From the NCBI RefSeq assembly GCF_014779715.1, contig NZ_JACXYU010000008.1, positions 124,001 to 188,000 on the forward strand: a DNA stretch of 64,000 nucleotides, read 5' to 3'. Within the stretch, counting starts at the first letter, position 1. The number at the start of each line of letters is the position of its first letter. Below, in pieces: positions 1 to 8,203 of this stretch. The notes beneath the pieces were generated by a model. That model ran no database searches. It had not been told where the DNA came from and saw only the letters and a list, made by a program, of their open reading frames with translations. Source of the DNA: Streptomyces chumphonensis. GTDB lineage: Bacteria; Actinomycetota; Actinomycetes; Streptomycetales; Streptomycetaceae. Made by a program: the position numbers and the translations under genes.

Positions 1-78
1 GATGACGAGCGCGAGGACGACGAGATCAGCGACCGCGTGCCGCGCGGCCGCAACGCCAACACGACGGAAGGAACCGGT

Positions 79-429
79 ATGGACGACGGTCAGTTCGGGT
101 TCGCCGAGGCGGCTGCCGAGATGGAAACCGCAGCCCAGAAGTACGACCCCGAAAGCATGATGGAGGTCATGGCGGCGATCCACTCGATCCCGGAGGGGTT
201 GCAGTCCATCGCCAACATCTTCGCCCTCCTCGTCGAGCGCTCGGACGCCGAGTACCCGATGGACCCGGCCGTGGGCGAAGCCCTCGCGGACGTTCACCAC
301 CTCCTCACCCAGGCCGTCACCGGCGCCGAGGAGGTCTGCAAGACCTTCGGTACCGCACACGAGGCCGACATCGAGCGTCTGGAAGCGCCTCGCAACGGCG
401 AGGAGAAGTGGAACTACCTGGGCGACTGA
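79..429 (+). CDS. Hypothetical acidic protein of element 1
   Basis: A 116-residue acidic, mostly helical protein starting MDDGQFGF, with no transmembrane segment and no domain I recognise. I chose the ATG at 79 because GGAAGGA precedes it at good distance. The frame is also open back to base 1 with acidic residues, so a longer protein starting before the window is possible. It sits just upstream of traB and is separated from it by a strong hairpin, so it is probably the last gene of an upstream transcript. Small acidic proteins at this position are common in such elements, but their role is unknown. Confidence 0.6.
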   Translation: MDDGQFGFAEAAAEMETAAQKYDPESMMEVMAAIHSIPEGLQSIANIFALLVERSDAEYPMDPAVGEALADVHHLLTQAVTGAEEVCKTFGTAHEADIERLEAPRNGEEKWNYLGD

Positions 430-451
430 CCCCCGCCCATCGCACCCTCAC

Positions 452-488
452 GGGCCCGGCACACCACGTGTGCCGGGCCCGTCTTCTT
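452..488 (+). terminator. Rho-independent-like terminator before traB
   Basis: A perfect 13-bp inverted repeat (GGGCCCGGCACAC and its complement, loop CAC) at 452-480 is followed by GTCTTCTT. It lies 23 bases after the stop of the upstream gene and 38 bases before the traB start, so it would end the upstream transcript. Confidence 0.7.
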
Positions 489-517
489 ACTCACTGCCCT
501 TGCGTGAAGGGAGCACC

Positions 518-2668
518 GTGACCCCCAACCCCGCATCCGAACCGGCCTCCGGCCGTGTGTCCCTGGCCAAGTCGCCCACCCGCAGGAAGCCGGCCGCAGG
601 GCGGGGCGGGCCACCGCTGGACTGGGCCGCCACCCACGGCCCTGTCTCCGGTGCCGTGTCCGCCGCCACCGGCGCCGGCGCACTCGCCCTCCTCGGAGCC
701 GCCACCGGCATGCCGGCGGGCTGGCCCCTCCTCGTCGGCGCCGCCGGAGCCCTCGGGCACGGCATCGCCCACAGCCTGATTCGCCGCATGACCGCCCGCA
801 CGCTGGCCACCCGCGCCACCTCATGGCTGCTGGCGGGCGGCTGGACGAGCTGGGCCATCGCCACGGACCCCCTTTCCTGGACCGCCGTCGGCACCCTGGC
901 CGCGCTCGGAGTCGGGATCGGGGCCGCCGCGACCAACGCCGCCGTCCACGAAGAGGTTGCCGAGGAAGAACGCCTCTCCGCCCAGGCCCGGGAGGCGGCA
1001 CGGGAGCTGTCGGCCGAGCGGCGGGCCGTCGCCGCCGAATGGAGCGACCGCATCGCCCGCGTCACCGGCTTCCAGGCCCGCGTCTTCGCCGTCGAGTCCT
1101 GGGCCAGCGGCGCCGGGTTCTCCCTGGCCGCCGAACTCCCTGGAGACGGCGCCACCTGGGACCGCATCCGCGCCAGGGCACGGGCTCTGGCGGCCGACGC
1201 GCGGTTGCCGCGCGGCTGCGTCGTCCACGTGGAGGAAGGCGACGTTCAAGGTCGCGTCGTCCTCGACGTCCCCACCCGCAACGTCATGGCCGACACTGTC
1301 TCCTACCCAAGCGACTACGGGCCGTTGTCGGTGCTCACGGGCATTCCCTGGGGGCTGCTGCCGCACTCCGAGCCCGTCACGCTGCACCTGCGGGAAGCCT
1401 GTGCGCTGATCCTGGGCCCGCCCGGGTCGGGCAAGTCCACCTTCCTCGATGCGGTCCTCGCGGGCTTCGCCCGCTGCACCGACGTCCTGACCTTCGTCAT
1501 CGACCTCAAGCAAGGCGCCGTAGGTATGCCCTGGGCCCGCCCCTACCTTGAAGCCGAAGGGCTCCTACCGCCCGTCTCCGGCTACCCCGCAGCGCCGCAG
1601 GGGGTGCGGCCGGGCGTCGACTGGATCGCGGGCACCACCACGGAAGCCATCGTCATGCTTCAGACGGTGCTGGCGATCAACAAGGCCCGTCAGGCCGCTT
1701 ACCAACAGCTCATGGCCCAGGCCAATACGACCCTGCTCCCCGTCAGCCCTCGCCTGCCGCAGATCATGGTCGTCGTCGACGAGGGTGCCGAAGCGCTCTC
1801 CGCCGGGCCCCGAGACAAGGAGCGCCGTCGGGTGGGTGAGCTGATCCGGGAGGGCATGCGCACCACTCGTGCTATGGGCATCCGCTTCGTCCTGACGGCC
1901 GTGGACGGCAACCTGTCGGCCATCGGTGACACCCAGGTCCGCAAGTTCTCGCCTGTCGGCGTCGCGCTCACCTCTGGCGAGTCCGCCGGAAACAACACCG
2001 GCAAGCTCTTCCCCGGAGCCAGGATCGACACCGGGCAGTTGAACGAGGCCGGTGCCGGCGTCATCGGCAACGCCCGCCGCGAGGGCTTCGCCCCCACGCC
2101 GTTCAAGGGCTGGCACACCACGCCCGGCATGGTTCGCGATGTCGTCATCGCCACCAGCAACCGCCGCCCCACCCTGGACGACGTGTCCGTGCGGGCTGCC
2201 GGGGACGCCTACGCCCAACGCTGGAGTCCCGAGCGGGCCGGATGGATGTGGAACGACGGGCTCATCCCGGCCACGACCACCGACAAGGCGCCGGAGAAGG
2301 ACGCCCCGGGCGAGCGGCGGCCGGGGCTGAACCTGGCCTACAAGCGACGCGAGGACGAGGCCGACGCCGCCGTCGCCCGCCTCATGGACGCCATCGACAG
2401 CCGGTACGGCACCACCCCCGAACCCAGCCCGAGTCAGGCCATGCCGGAGACCGCGTCGGGACACGAGGGGCCCGAGTGGCTCACTGCCGCGATGGCCGCG
2501 ATCAAGGACGCGGGCGCCGCCGGGATGAAGCCGGGCGCCGTCGCGGACCTGGTCGGCCGAAGCCGCCAGGCCGTCCGCGATGCCCTCAAGGCAGCGGCTG
2601 AACGAGGCGAGCTGGTCTACCGCGACAACGGCCCGCACTCCGTCTACGTCCACCCCGATCACGCCTGA
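518..2668 (+). CDS. traB: TraB/FtsK-type conjugative DNA translocase
   Basis: Hexameric double-stranded DNA pump that moves the element between mycelia at the septal membrane. In this 716-residue protein I see hydrophobic membrane segments between about residues 45 and 140, a charged helical stretch, Walker A GPPGSGKS at about 300-307 and Walker B IMVVVDE at about 416-422. A C-terminal winged-helix segment follows (about 650-710, with GAVADLVGRSRQAVRDAL), resembling the FtsK gamma DNA-recognition domain. In the TraB family that domain binds short repeats in the clt locus, and a heptamer array lies directly downstream here. The GTG at 518 follows AAGGGAG. The ATG-like extension from 470 overlaps the terminator and was rejected. 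Spread-protein genes follow, as usual. Confidence 0.9.
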   Translation: MTPNPASEPASGRVSLAKSPTRRKPAAGRGGPPLDWAATHGPVSGAVSAATGAGALALLGAATGMPAGWPLLVGAAGALGHGIAHSLIRRMTARTLATRATSWLLAGGWTSWAIATDPLSWTAVGTLAALGVGIGAAATNAAVHEEVAEEERLSAQAREAARELSAERRAVAAEWSDRIARVTGFQARVFAVESWASGAGFSLAAELPGDGATWDRIRARARALAADARLPRGCVVHVEEGDVQGRVVLDVPTRNVMADTVSYPSDYGPLSVLTGIPWGLLPHSEPVTLHLREACALILGPPGSGKSTFLDAVLAGFARCTDVLTFVIDLKQGAVGMPWARPYLEAEGLLPPVSGYPAAPQGVRPGVDWIAGTTTEAIVMLQTVLAINKARQAAYQQLMAQANTTLLPVSPRLPQIMVVVDEGAEALSAGPRDKERRRVGELIREGMRTTRAMGIRFVLTAVDGNLSAIGDTQVRKFSPVGVALTSGESAGNNTGKLFPGARIDTGQLNEAGAGVIGNARREGFAPTPFKGWHTTPGMVRDVVIATSNRRPTLDDVSVRAAGDAYAQRWSPERAGWMWNDGLIPATTTDKAPEKDAPGERRPGLNLAYKRREDEADAAVARLMDAIDSRYGTTPEPSPSQAMPETASGHEGPEWLTAAMAAIKDAGAAGMKPGAVADLVGRSRQAVRDALKAAAERGELVYRDNGPHSVYVHPDHA

Positions 2669-2686
2669 GAACGCCTCACACAGGGC

Positions 2687-2805
2687 TACTGGCTACTGCC
2701 TACCGGCAACCTGCCACTAGGCAGTAAACGGCCCTCAGAAGGCTCCCTGAGCCTCTTCAACAGGGCATTTGCCAGTAGCCACTAGCCAGTAGTCACTGAC
2801 CACTA
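2687..2805. repeat. Heptamer array downstream of traB (candidate clt/TRS locus)
   Basis: Ten 7-bp units related to GCCAGTA occur in strict head-to-tail phase. Three are in reverse orientation at 2687-2707 (TACTGGC, TACTGCC, TACCGGC). Two are forward at 2713-2726 (GCCACTA, GGCAGTA). Five are forward at 2771-2805 (GCCAGTA, GCCACTA, GCCAGTA, GTCACTG, ACCACTA). The block fills the traB-spdB intergenic region. TraB proteins of Streptomyces plasmids recognise short repeats near traB, so this is the expected place for the transfer locus. The repeats are seen directly; the function is inferred. Confidence 0.75.
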
Positions 2806-2881
2806 GCAACACGCACCGTGACCCCCGGCTGGGCGGCACCCACACCCCGGGTGCCGCCCAGCCGCGTCGAAAGGACCCCGT

Positions 2882-3358
2882 GTGCACGCCGACACCCGCC
2901 ACCAGATCACCACCCTCGCCCTCCACCAACTCCCCGCCCCGGCGCCCGTCATGCAGCTCCGCGAACTCCCGCCCGGCGTCGAAGTCGTCACCCTTCCCGG
3001 CGGCATCCGCACCCTCGCCTACACCCAGCCCTCCGCCGCGCCCGCGCCGCAGACGAGTCCGGCCGGGGCGCCGATCCCGACCTGGGCCAAGACGACGGCC
3101 CTCCTCACCCCCACGGTCGGTGGCGGCATCACCGTCGCCGGTATCGGACTCTCCTACGCCGCCCCGGGACTGATCGCCATGAGCCATGCCCTGTGGGCCG
3201 CCGCCGCCCTCGTCGCCGCAGCCGCCGTCGCCGTCCCCCTCCTGCTGACCGCTGCCCGCCGTCGCCCCGACGCGACGGCGACGCCGCCTCACATCACGCA
3301 GAACATCTCCGCCACCGGCCTCTTCGGCCGCGCCAACGGCACCATCAACCACCACTGA
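2882..3358 (+). CDS. spdB: SpdB-like plasmid-spread membrane protein
   Basis: A 158-residue protein with a hydrophilic N-terminal half and two hydrophobic segments at about residues 70-95 and 100-122. The tail is basic and then Asn/His-rich (ending GTINHH). This layout and its place right after traB match SpdB-type proteins, which help spread transferred DNA through septa of the recipient mycelium. The GTG at 2882 follows GAAAGGA at normal spacing. Sequence identity of Spd proteins is low across the group, so the call rests mainly on topology and neighbours. Confidence 0.65.
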   Translation: MHADTRHQITTLALHQLPAPAPVMQLRELPPGVEVVTLPGGIRTLAYTQPSAAPAPQTSPAGAPIPTWAKTTALLTPTVGGGITVAGIGLSYAAPGLIAMSHALWAAAALVAAAAVAVPLLLTAARRRPDATATPPHITQNISATGLFGRANGTINHH

Positions 3359-3369
3359 GAGAGGCACGC

Positions 3370-3633
3370 ATGCGACTGCGCATCCGCCGCATCACCTGGC
3401 CCCGGCGGGCCATCGTTCTCGCCGACACCCCGCGTCCCGACTGCCGCGACTGCGGCGGGGAGGGCGGCAACGCCTACGACTACGGCGAGCCCTTCACCGG
3501 CGAGTACGCCGGCACCGACTGGGAGCCCTGCCCCTGCTGGCACGAGGACCGCCGCTGGGTTCTGATCCCGCTCCCCCGCCGCCGGCCCCGCCCCACCTCC
3601 CGCAGCGGCTACTGCGACGAGCCGCCCTTCTAG
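3370..3633 (+). CDS. Small Cys-rich element protein
   Basis: An 87-residue basic protein with a CRDCGG pair and a later CPCW motif, which together could bind one zinc ion. The start ATG at 3370 lies 11 bases after the spdB-like stop behind a GAGAGAGG ribosome-binding site, so the two are co-transcribed. I do not recognise a named family. Comparable short zinc-ribbon-like proteins occur between the spread and replication genes of other Streptomyces elements, with no assigned role. Confidence 0.6.
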   Translation: MRLRIRRITWPRRAIVLADTPRPDCRDCGGEGGNAYDYGEPFTGEYAGTDWEPCPCWHEDRRWVLIPLPRRRPRPTSRSGYCDEPPF

Positions 3634-3715
3634 CTACGCCGAGGGCGGCCCCCTCACGCCAATGACCGGGGCCGCCCTCGTCTCCCAGCACTCAACAGAA
3701 CTGGAGACCTCCAGC

Positions 3716-4612
3716 ATGACCCATGACCGCAAAACCGTGCTGCTCTCCGCAGCACTGGACGCCGCCGAACGCGGCTGGCCCGTCCACCCCCTGCGTCCCT
3801 GCGGCAAGCGTCCCGCCCTCCACGGCGAGAAGGCGTGCACCGGCCAGGGCATCTGCGCCGGTGGGCACGTGAAGTGGGAGCAGCGGGCCACCACCGACCC
3901 GGGGCGCATCGAGCGCTGCTGGGCGACGGCGCCGTTCAACGTCGGCATCGCCACCGGGCCGGCCGGGCTCGTTGTCGTCGACCTCGACTTGCCCAAGGAC
4001 GACAGCAAGACGGGCACGCCGTGCGGCGTGACGAACTTCCGTGCGCTCTGCGAGCGCGCCGGGCAGCCCGTCCCCGCCACGCGCACCGTCCGGACCGCGC
4101 GCGGCGGGAAGCACCTGTACTTCCGCGCCCCCGATCGGGTCCAGCTCCGCAACACCCAGGACGAACTCGCCGGCAACATCGACACCCGGGCCTGGGGCGG
4201 CTACGTCGTCGCCCCGGGCAGCAATATCCCCGAGGGCACCTACCAGCTCATCGACGACACCCCCGTCACGGAACTCCCGGCATGGCTGCTGGACGCCCTC
4301 ACCCCGGCGCCGCCGCGGCCGGTCCGGCTGGCCGTGGCCCGCTGCGGGAACCGGCTCGCCGACGCCGTCCTGGAACGGGAGACCGCCGCCGTTGCCGCCA
4401 CCGCTGAGGGCGGCAGGAACACGCAGCTGCTGGCCAGCGCCCGCGCCGTGGGCCGCTTCGTCGCATGGGGCGACCTCCCCCGCCACCAGGTCGAGGAGGC
4501 TTTTCAAGGGGCAGGGGAGGCGGCCGGCCTGGCACCGCAGGAGTGCCGCGCCACCATCCGCAGCGCCCTGAACTGGTCCATCCGCACCGCCCGCCCCCGG
4601 GAGACGGCATGA
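3716..4612 (+). CDS. Bifunctional DNA primase/polymerase (prim-pol)
   Basis: Archaeo-eukaryotic-type primase-polymerase that would prime and start replication of the excised element. The 298-residue protein opens with the family pattern AALDAAERGWPVHPLRP and has GHVKWEQRAT. It carries the catalytic aspartate pair in VVVDLDLPK (about residues 86-94) and the nucleotide-site motif GGKHLYF. The C-terminal 100 residues look like the helical extension that accompanies AICE prim-pols. The ATG at 3716 follows GGAG, and upstream ATGs in the frame lack a good site. It overlaps the next gene by four bases (ATGA), so the replication genes are translationally coupled. Confidence 0.88.
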   Translation: MTHDRKTVLLSAALDAAERGWPVHPLRPCGKRPALHGEKACTGQGICAGGHVKWEQRATTDPGRIERCWATAPFNVGIATGPAGLVVVDLDLPKDDSKTGTPCGVTNFRALCERAGQPVPATRTVRTARGGKHLYFRAPDRVQLRNTQDELAGNIDTRAWGGYVVAPGSNIPEGTYQLIDDTPVTELPAWLLDALTPAPPRPVRLAVARCGNRLADAVLERETAAVAATAEGGRNTQLLASARAVGRFVAWGDLPRHQVEEAFQGAGEAAGLAPQECRATIRSALNWSIRTARPRETA

Positions 4613-4971
4613 ACCACCAGACGCCGCCCCCCGCCCTGAAAAGCCCCACCCGGCGCCCCACCGGCCCGGCAGCCGCCGACACCACCCCGGCCGCGACGGC
4701 GGGTGGGGCGCCGAGGAACGCCGCCCGCAAGGGCGTCCTTTCAGCTCTTCGCCCTGACCCGCACCCGGGAGACGGACGCCACCCCGTCGCGTGGCTGCAC
4801 ATCACCGCCCCCGGACGCGGCACGATCCCCGTCGCGACGTCGACGTGCGCGTGCGGGCGGGACCGCAGTGCCGTCGGGCACCGCCAGGTCCTCGCCCTGG
4901 CCGAAGAGCACACCGCACACCGCACCCTCTGCCCGCTCCGCAACGCCCAGGAAGGACGGTCAGCCGCATGA
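4609..4971 (+). CDS. Small orphan protein between prim-pol and DUF3631
   Basis: A 120-residue protein with a Pro/Ala-rich, probably disordered first half. The second half holds WLHITAPG, a CACGRD segment and HRTLCPL, which suggest a small Cys/His metal site. Four-base ATGA overlaps on both sides place it firmly in the replication operon. I recognise no family. The context suggests an accessory role in replication or primase handling, but nothing in the sequence proves it. Confidence 0.65.
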   Translation: MNHQTPPPALKSPTRRPTGPAAADTTPAATAGGAPRNAARKGVLSALRPDPHPGDGRHPVAWLHITAPGRGTIPVATSTCACGRDRSAVGHRQVLALAEEHTAHRTLCPLRNAQEGRSAA

Positions 4972-6218
4972 CCGGCCCCAACGCCACCACCGCGCAGGCC
5001 ATCGACGGCGCCGCCCTGCTGGACGACGTCGAAGCCTTCCACCGCCGCTTCAACGTCTTCCCCCGCGAAGCCGCCTACGTCGCCGTCGCCCTGTGGGACG
5101 CCCACGCCCACCTCATCGACTGCTTCGACTCCACCCCGCGCATCGCGTTCCTCTCCCCCGAGCCGGGCTCGGGGAAGTCGCGGGCGCTGGAGATCGTGGA
5201 AACCCTCGTGCCGAACCGGCTGGTGGCCGCGCACGCCACCGCCAACGCCATGTACCGGGCCGTCGGCGACGGGGACCACCTGCCGACCGTGCTGTTCGAC
5301 GAAGTGGACACCATCTTCGGGCCCAAGGCCGGGGACAACGAGCCCCTGCGCGGCTTCATCAACGCAGGCCACCGCCGAGGCGTCGGCGTCCTGCGCTGCG
5401 TCGGGGACGGCTCCCACCAGGAAGCCAAGATGTTCGAGACGTTCTGCGCCGTCGCCATGGCCGGCCTCGGCTCCCTGCCGGACACGATCCTGAGCCGCTC
5501 GGTCATCATCCGCATGCGCAAGCGGGCCCCCAACGAGCACGTCGAGTCCTACCGGCTGCGCACCCACGAACCCCAGGGCCACGCCCTGCGGGACCGGCTC
5601 GCCGCCTGGGCCGACCAGGTCCGCGACCAGGTCGACGGCGCCTGGCCCACGATGCCCGAGGGCATCAGCGACCGGCCCGCCGACGTGTGGGAACCCCTCC
5701 TCGCCGTCGCCGACGCCGCCGGAGGCCACTGGCCCCAGCGGGCCCGCGCCGCCTGCGTCGAGCTGGTCCACGCCGCCCGGGAAGGCGACAAGGCGTCCGT
5801 CGGCGTCCAACTCCTCACCGACCTGCGCGACCAGGTCTTCTGCGGAGCCGACCGCATGCCCACCGCCGCCATCCTCGAATGCCTCCACGCCATCGAGGAC
5901 GCCCCCTGGACCGACATGGACGGCAACGGCAAAGCCCTCACCGCCCGCGGCCTCTCCAAGCTCCTCGGGGACTACGTCACCAGCGAGAACAAGCCCATCC
6001 GGCCGCGATCCATCCGAACCGCCGGCGGAGTCCCCAAGGGCTACTACGCCGAAGACCTCACCGACGCCTGGCTTCGCTACTGCCCCCACCCCCCTGAGAA
6101 GTCCGCTACATCCGCTACACCCGCTACACACCAGGTCAACGGGGGTGCGGATGTAGCGGAAGAGCTCCCCGGAATCCGCTACATCCACCCCGCAACCGCT
6201 ACCGGCACCGTCGCCTGA
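4968..6218 (+). CDS. DUF3631 P-loop ATPase of the replication module
   Basis: A 416-residue AAA-like ATPase with Walker A PEPGSGKS near residue 65 and Walker B VLFDEVDTIF near residue 108. A DTILSRSVIIRMRKR segment has the position of sensor and arginine-finger residues. The C-terminal half matches DUF3631, the partner of prim-pols in phages and AICEs, probably a helicase or loader for replication initiation. The last 40 residues contain SATSATPAT, encoded by tandem TCCGCTACA nonamers, so a cis-acting array overlaps the coding end. It starts inside the stop of the previous gene (ATGA). No terminator follows directly. Confidence 0.85.
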   Translation: MTGPNATTAQAIDGAALLDDVEAFHRRFNVFPREAAYVAVALWDAHAHLIDCFDSTPRIAFLSPEPGSGKSRALEIVETLVPNRLVAAHATANAMYRAVGDGDHLPTVLFDEVDTIFGPKAGDNEPLRGFINAGHRRGVGVLRCVGDGSHQEAKMFETFCAVAMAGLGSLPDTILSRSVIIRMRKRAPNEHVESYRLRTHEPQGHALRDRLAAWADQVRDQVDGAWPTMPEGISDRPADVWEPLLAVADAAGGHWPQRARAACVELVHAAREGDKASVGVQLLTDLRDQVFCGADRMPTAAILECLHAIEDAPWTDMDGNGKALTARGLSKLLGDYVTSENKPIRPRSIRTAGGVPKGYYAEDLTDAWLRYCPHPPEKSATSATPATHQVNGGADVAEELPGIRYIHPATATGTVA

Positions 6219-6342
6219 CCACCGACACCCACCCCCAGCCGCACGCCCCGGCGTAGCGGCACCTATCCGCTACATCCCGCCCATCCGCTACACCCACACC
6301 GGCCCTGACCTGCGGTGTAGCGGATGTAGCGGATGTAGCGGC
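6102..6342. repeat. TCCGCTACA nonamer array (candidate replication origin)
   Basis: Three head-to-tail copies (TCCGCTACA, TCCGCTACA, CCCGCTACA) fill 6102-6128. Three head-to-tail inverted copies (TGTAGCGGA, TGTAGCGGA, TGTAGCGGC) fill 6316-6342. Between them are single copies at 6152-6160 (inverted), 6175-6183, 6266-6274 and 6284-6292 (forward), plus degenerate ones. The block runs from the end of the DUF3631 gene to just before xis. Phased iterons beside a prim-pol/ATPase pair suggest the origin or a copy-control site; this is inference. Confidence 0.75.
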
Positions 6343-6401
6343 ACCCACAGACGGGGGAAGCGCGAAGCCCCCACCCGAGCCTCGGAAACAGGAGTCGCGT
6401 C

Positions 6402-6590
6402 ATGGCACGCACCCAGATGCTCAAGCTCCCCGAAGTCCTCGAAGAGATCGGCATGAGCCGCGCCGCCTTCTACCGCATGCGCGCCCGTGGCAAGGCGCCC
6501 CGCATTCGCAAGCTCCCCAACGGCCAGGTTCGTATCAGCCGGAAGGACCTGGACATGTGGTGGGAGCGCTGCGAGCAGAGCGCCGCGTAG
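6402..6590 (+). CDS. xis: Excisionase-like MerR/Xis winged-helix protein
   Basis: A 62-residue DNA-binding protein of the AlpA/excisionase type. LPEVLEEIGMSRAAFYRMR forms the helix-turn-helix and a basic wing follows (KLPNGQVRIS). Such proteins bend the attachment site so that the integrase favours excision. The ATG at 6402 follows a GGAG-type site, and the gene lies 66 bases before the integrase, the usual neighbour. The nonamer array upstream could also serve as its binding region. Confidence 0.88.
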   Translation: MARTQMLKLPEVLEEIGMSRAAFYRMRARGKAPRIRKLPNGQVRISRKDLDMWWERCEQSAA

Positions 6591-6611
6591 GCCGCCGGAA
6601 CCCGCCGACGA

Positions 6612-6642
6612 GGGGGCCCGCCATCAGGAGGCGGGCCCCCTT
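6612..6642 (+). terminator. Hairpin between xis and int
   Basis: Perfect 11-bp stem (GGGGGCCCGCC and complement, loop ATCAGGA) at 6612-6640 followed by TTCCTC. It ends 16 bases before the integrase start, so xis and int transcription may be partly uncoupled. Confidence 0.55.
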
Positions 6643-6656
6643 CCTCATGGAGACAC

Positions 6657-8063
6657 ATGCTCACGTATGACGTAGACATCTGGTCGATCCGAAAGCGCGC
6701 GGGGCGGCCGAAGCCGTACGAGCTGCGCTGGCGGGTCGGCGCCCGCCCACACTCCAAGAGCTTCAAGCTCAAGCCCCAGGCTGACGGTCGCCGCTCGGAA
6801 CTCATGGCGGCGCTCCGTGACCGTGAACAGTTCGACGAGGACACCGGCCTGCCGGCACGTGAACTCGCCGCCCTCAACTCTCCCAGCTGGTACGAGCACG
6901 CCACCGAATACGTGCTCGTGAAGTGGTCCCGAGCCGCAGCCAAGCACCGCGCCGGGATCGCGGAAGCGCTGGCGGTGGTCATTCCGACGCTCGTCACGAC
7001 GCATCGTGGGGCGCCGGAACAGAGGGCGATGCGGGCCGCGCTCTACCAGTGGGCGTTTCGCGCCGTCCTCGGACCCGACGGCAAGCTGGTCGCTCGCCAT
7101 GTCGCCGAGGAGGCCCCGGACGACATCTCGGCTGCGCTCGCATGGCTTTCTCAGCATTCGATGAAGGTGAAGGAGTTGGAGAATCCGGCGCTGCTTCGTC
7201 CTGCTCTCGAAGCGCTCTCCCGCCGCTTGGATGGTCAGCAGGCGGCGGAGAACACGGCTCGAAGAAAGCGCATGGTGCTCAGCAACTTCCTGCGCTACAC
7301 CGTGGAGGAAAAGGGGCTGCTGTCCGCCAACCCTCTTCGTCGGGTCGACTGGACGCCGCCGCAGACGGAAGACGAGATCGACTTCCGGTACGTCCCAGGC
7401 CCCGCGCTGGCCCGCCGGCTGATCCACGCCGTGCGGGACTCCGGCCCACGCGGCCGGCACCTTGCCGCCTTCTTCGGGTGCCTCTACTACGCCGCCATGC
7501 GCCCTGGTGAAATCGCTTCGCTGAAGGTCTCGCACTGCACCTTGCCGCCGGATACACCTGCGGCGGCCGAGCAGTGGGGTGAACTGCTGTTGGGCGAGAG
7601 TCGGCCGGAGGTGGGCGGCGGCTGGACAGATGACGGCGCGTCATACGAGGCCCGGGGCCTGAAGCGTCGGGCGAGGACGGCGACTCGGTCCGTGCCCGTC
7701 CCGCCCATCCTCGTGACGATGCTCCGGGACCACATCGCCGCGTACGGCACCGCCGAGGACGGTCGGCTGTTCAGGGCCGCCCAGGGCGGCCGGGTGCGCT
7801 CAACCGAGTACTGCGAGTTGTGGGACGGCGCCCGCAGCGCGGTGCTGTCGGAGCAGGAGGCGAAAACGCCTCTGGCTTCGGTGCCCTACTCGCTCCGCCA
7901 TGCGGGGGTCTCGCTGTGGATCAAGGCGGGCGTGGACCCGGCTGAGGTCGCCGAGCGGGCGGGGCACAGCATCGCTGTGCTGTACCGCTTCTACGCGAAG
8001 ATTCTCAAGGGCGACCAGGCCCGCTCGAACCGGCTCATCGCCCAGGGCCTCGCCGAGGAGTAG
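6657..8063 (+). CDS. int: Tyrosine recombinase/integrase of element 1
   Basis: A 468-residue site-specific recombinase for integration and excision of element 1. The catalytic domain shows the box I arginine in MRPGEIASLK, PYSLRHAG with R414/H415, RAGHS and the nucleophile region YRFYAK (Tyr 446). The first histidine of the H-x-x-R motif is a tyrosine here, as in a recognised AICE integrase subgroup (PYDLRH type). The N-terminal 180 residues contain the arm- and core-binding segments. The ATG at 6657 follows GGAG. The gene reads toward the tRNA-Ser fragment at 8204, the likely attachment site. Confidence 0.93.
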   Translation: MLTYDVDIWSIRKRAGRPKPYELRWRVGARPHSKSFKLKPQADGRRSELMAALRDREQFDEDTGLPARELAALNSPSWYEHATEYVLVKWSRAAAKHRAGIAEALAVVIPTLVTTHRGAPEQRAMRAALYQWAFRAVLGPDGKLVARHVAEEAPDDISAALAWLSQHSMKVKELENPALLRPALEALSRRLDGQQAAENTARRKRMVLSNFLRYTVEEKGLLSANPLRRVDWTPPQTEDEIDFRYVPGPALARRLIHAVRDSGPRGRHLAAFFGCLYYAAMRPGEIASLKVSHCTLPPDTPAAAEQWGELLLGESRPEVGGGWTDDGASYEARGLKRRARTATRSVPVPPILVTMLRDHIAAYGTAEDGRLFRAAQGGRVRSTEYCELWDGARSAVLSEQEAKTPLASVPYSLRHAGVSLWIKAGVDPAEVAERAGHSIAVLYRFYAKILKGDQARSNRLIAQGLAEE

Positions 8064-8153
8064 GGGCCCTGCCTTGGCCCACAGATGGCCCATACGTACT
8101 GGTCAACGCTGGTACACGGGCGACCCAGGGTGAGACAGGGTGAACGCCGAAGA

Positions 8154-8182
8154 GGTGTCCCGCTGTGCGGGACACCCCTTCT
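8154..8182 (+). terminator. Terminator after element 1 integrase
   Basis: Perfect 10-bp stem GGTGTCCCGC / GCGGGACACC with a TGT loop at 8154-8176, then CCTTCT. It lies 90 bases after the int stop and 28 bases before the attachment repeat. Confidence 0.7.
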
Positions 8183-8203
8183 GAGCTGGGCGTTCTACGA
8201 CCT

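Noticed and set aside
4299-6188. A 629-codon minus-strand frame through the element 1 replication genes
   Set aside because: Pure shadow of the prim-pol and DUF3631 genes, which have clear motifs and overlapping starts on the plus strand.
2687-6342. The two repeat arrays as CRISPR
   Set aside because: Units are 7 and 9 bases, head to tail without spacers, and no cas gene is present; they are iteron-like.
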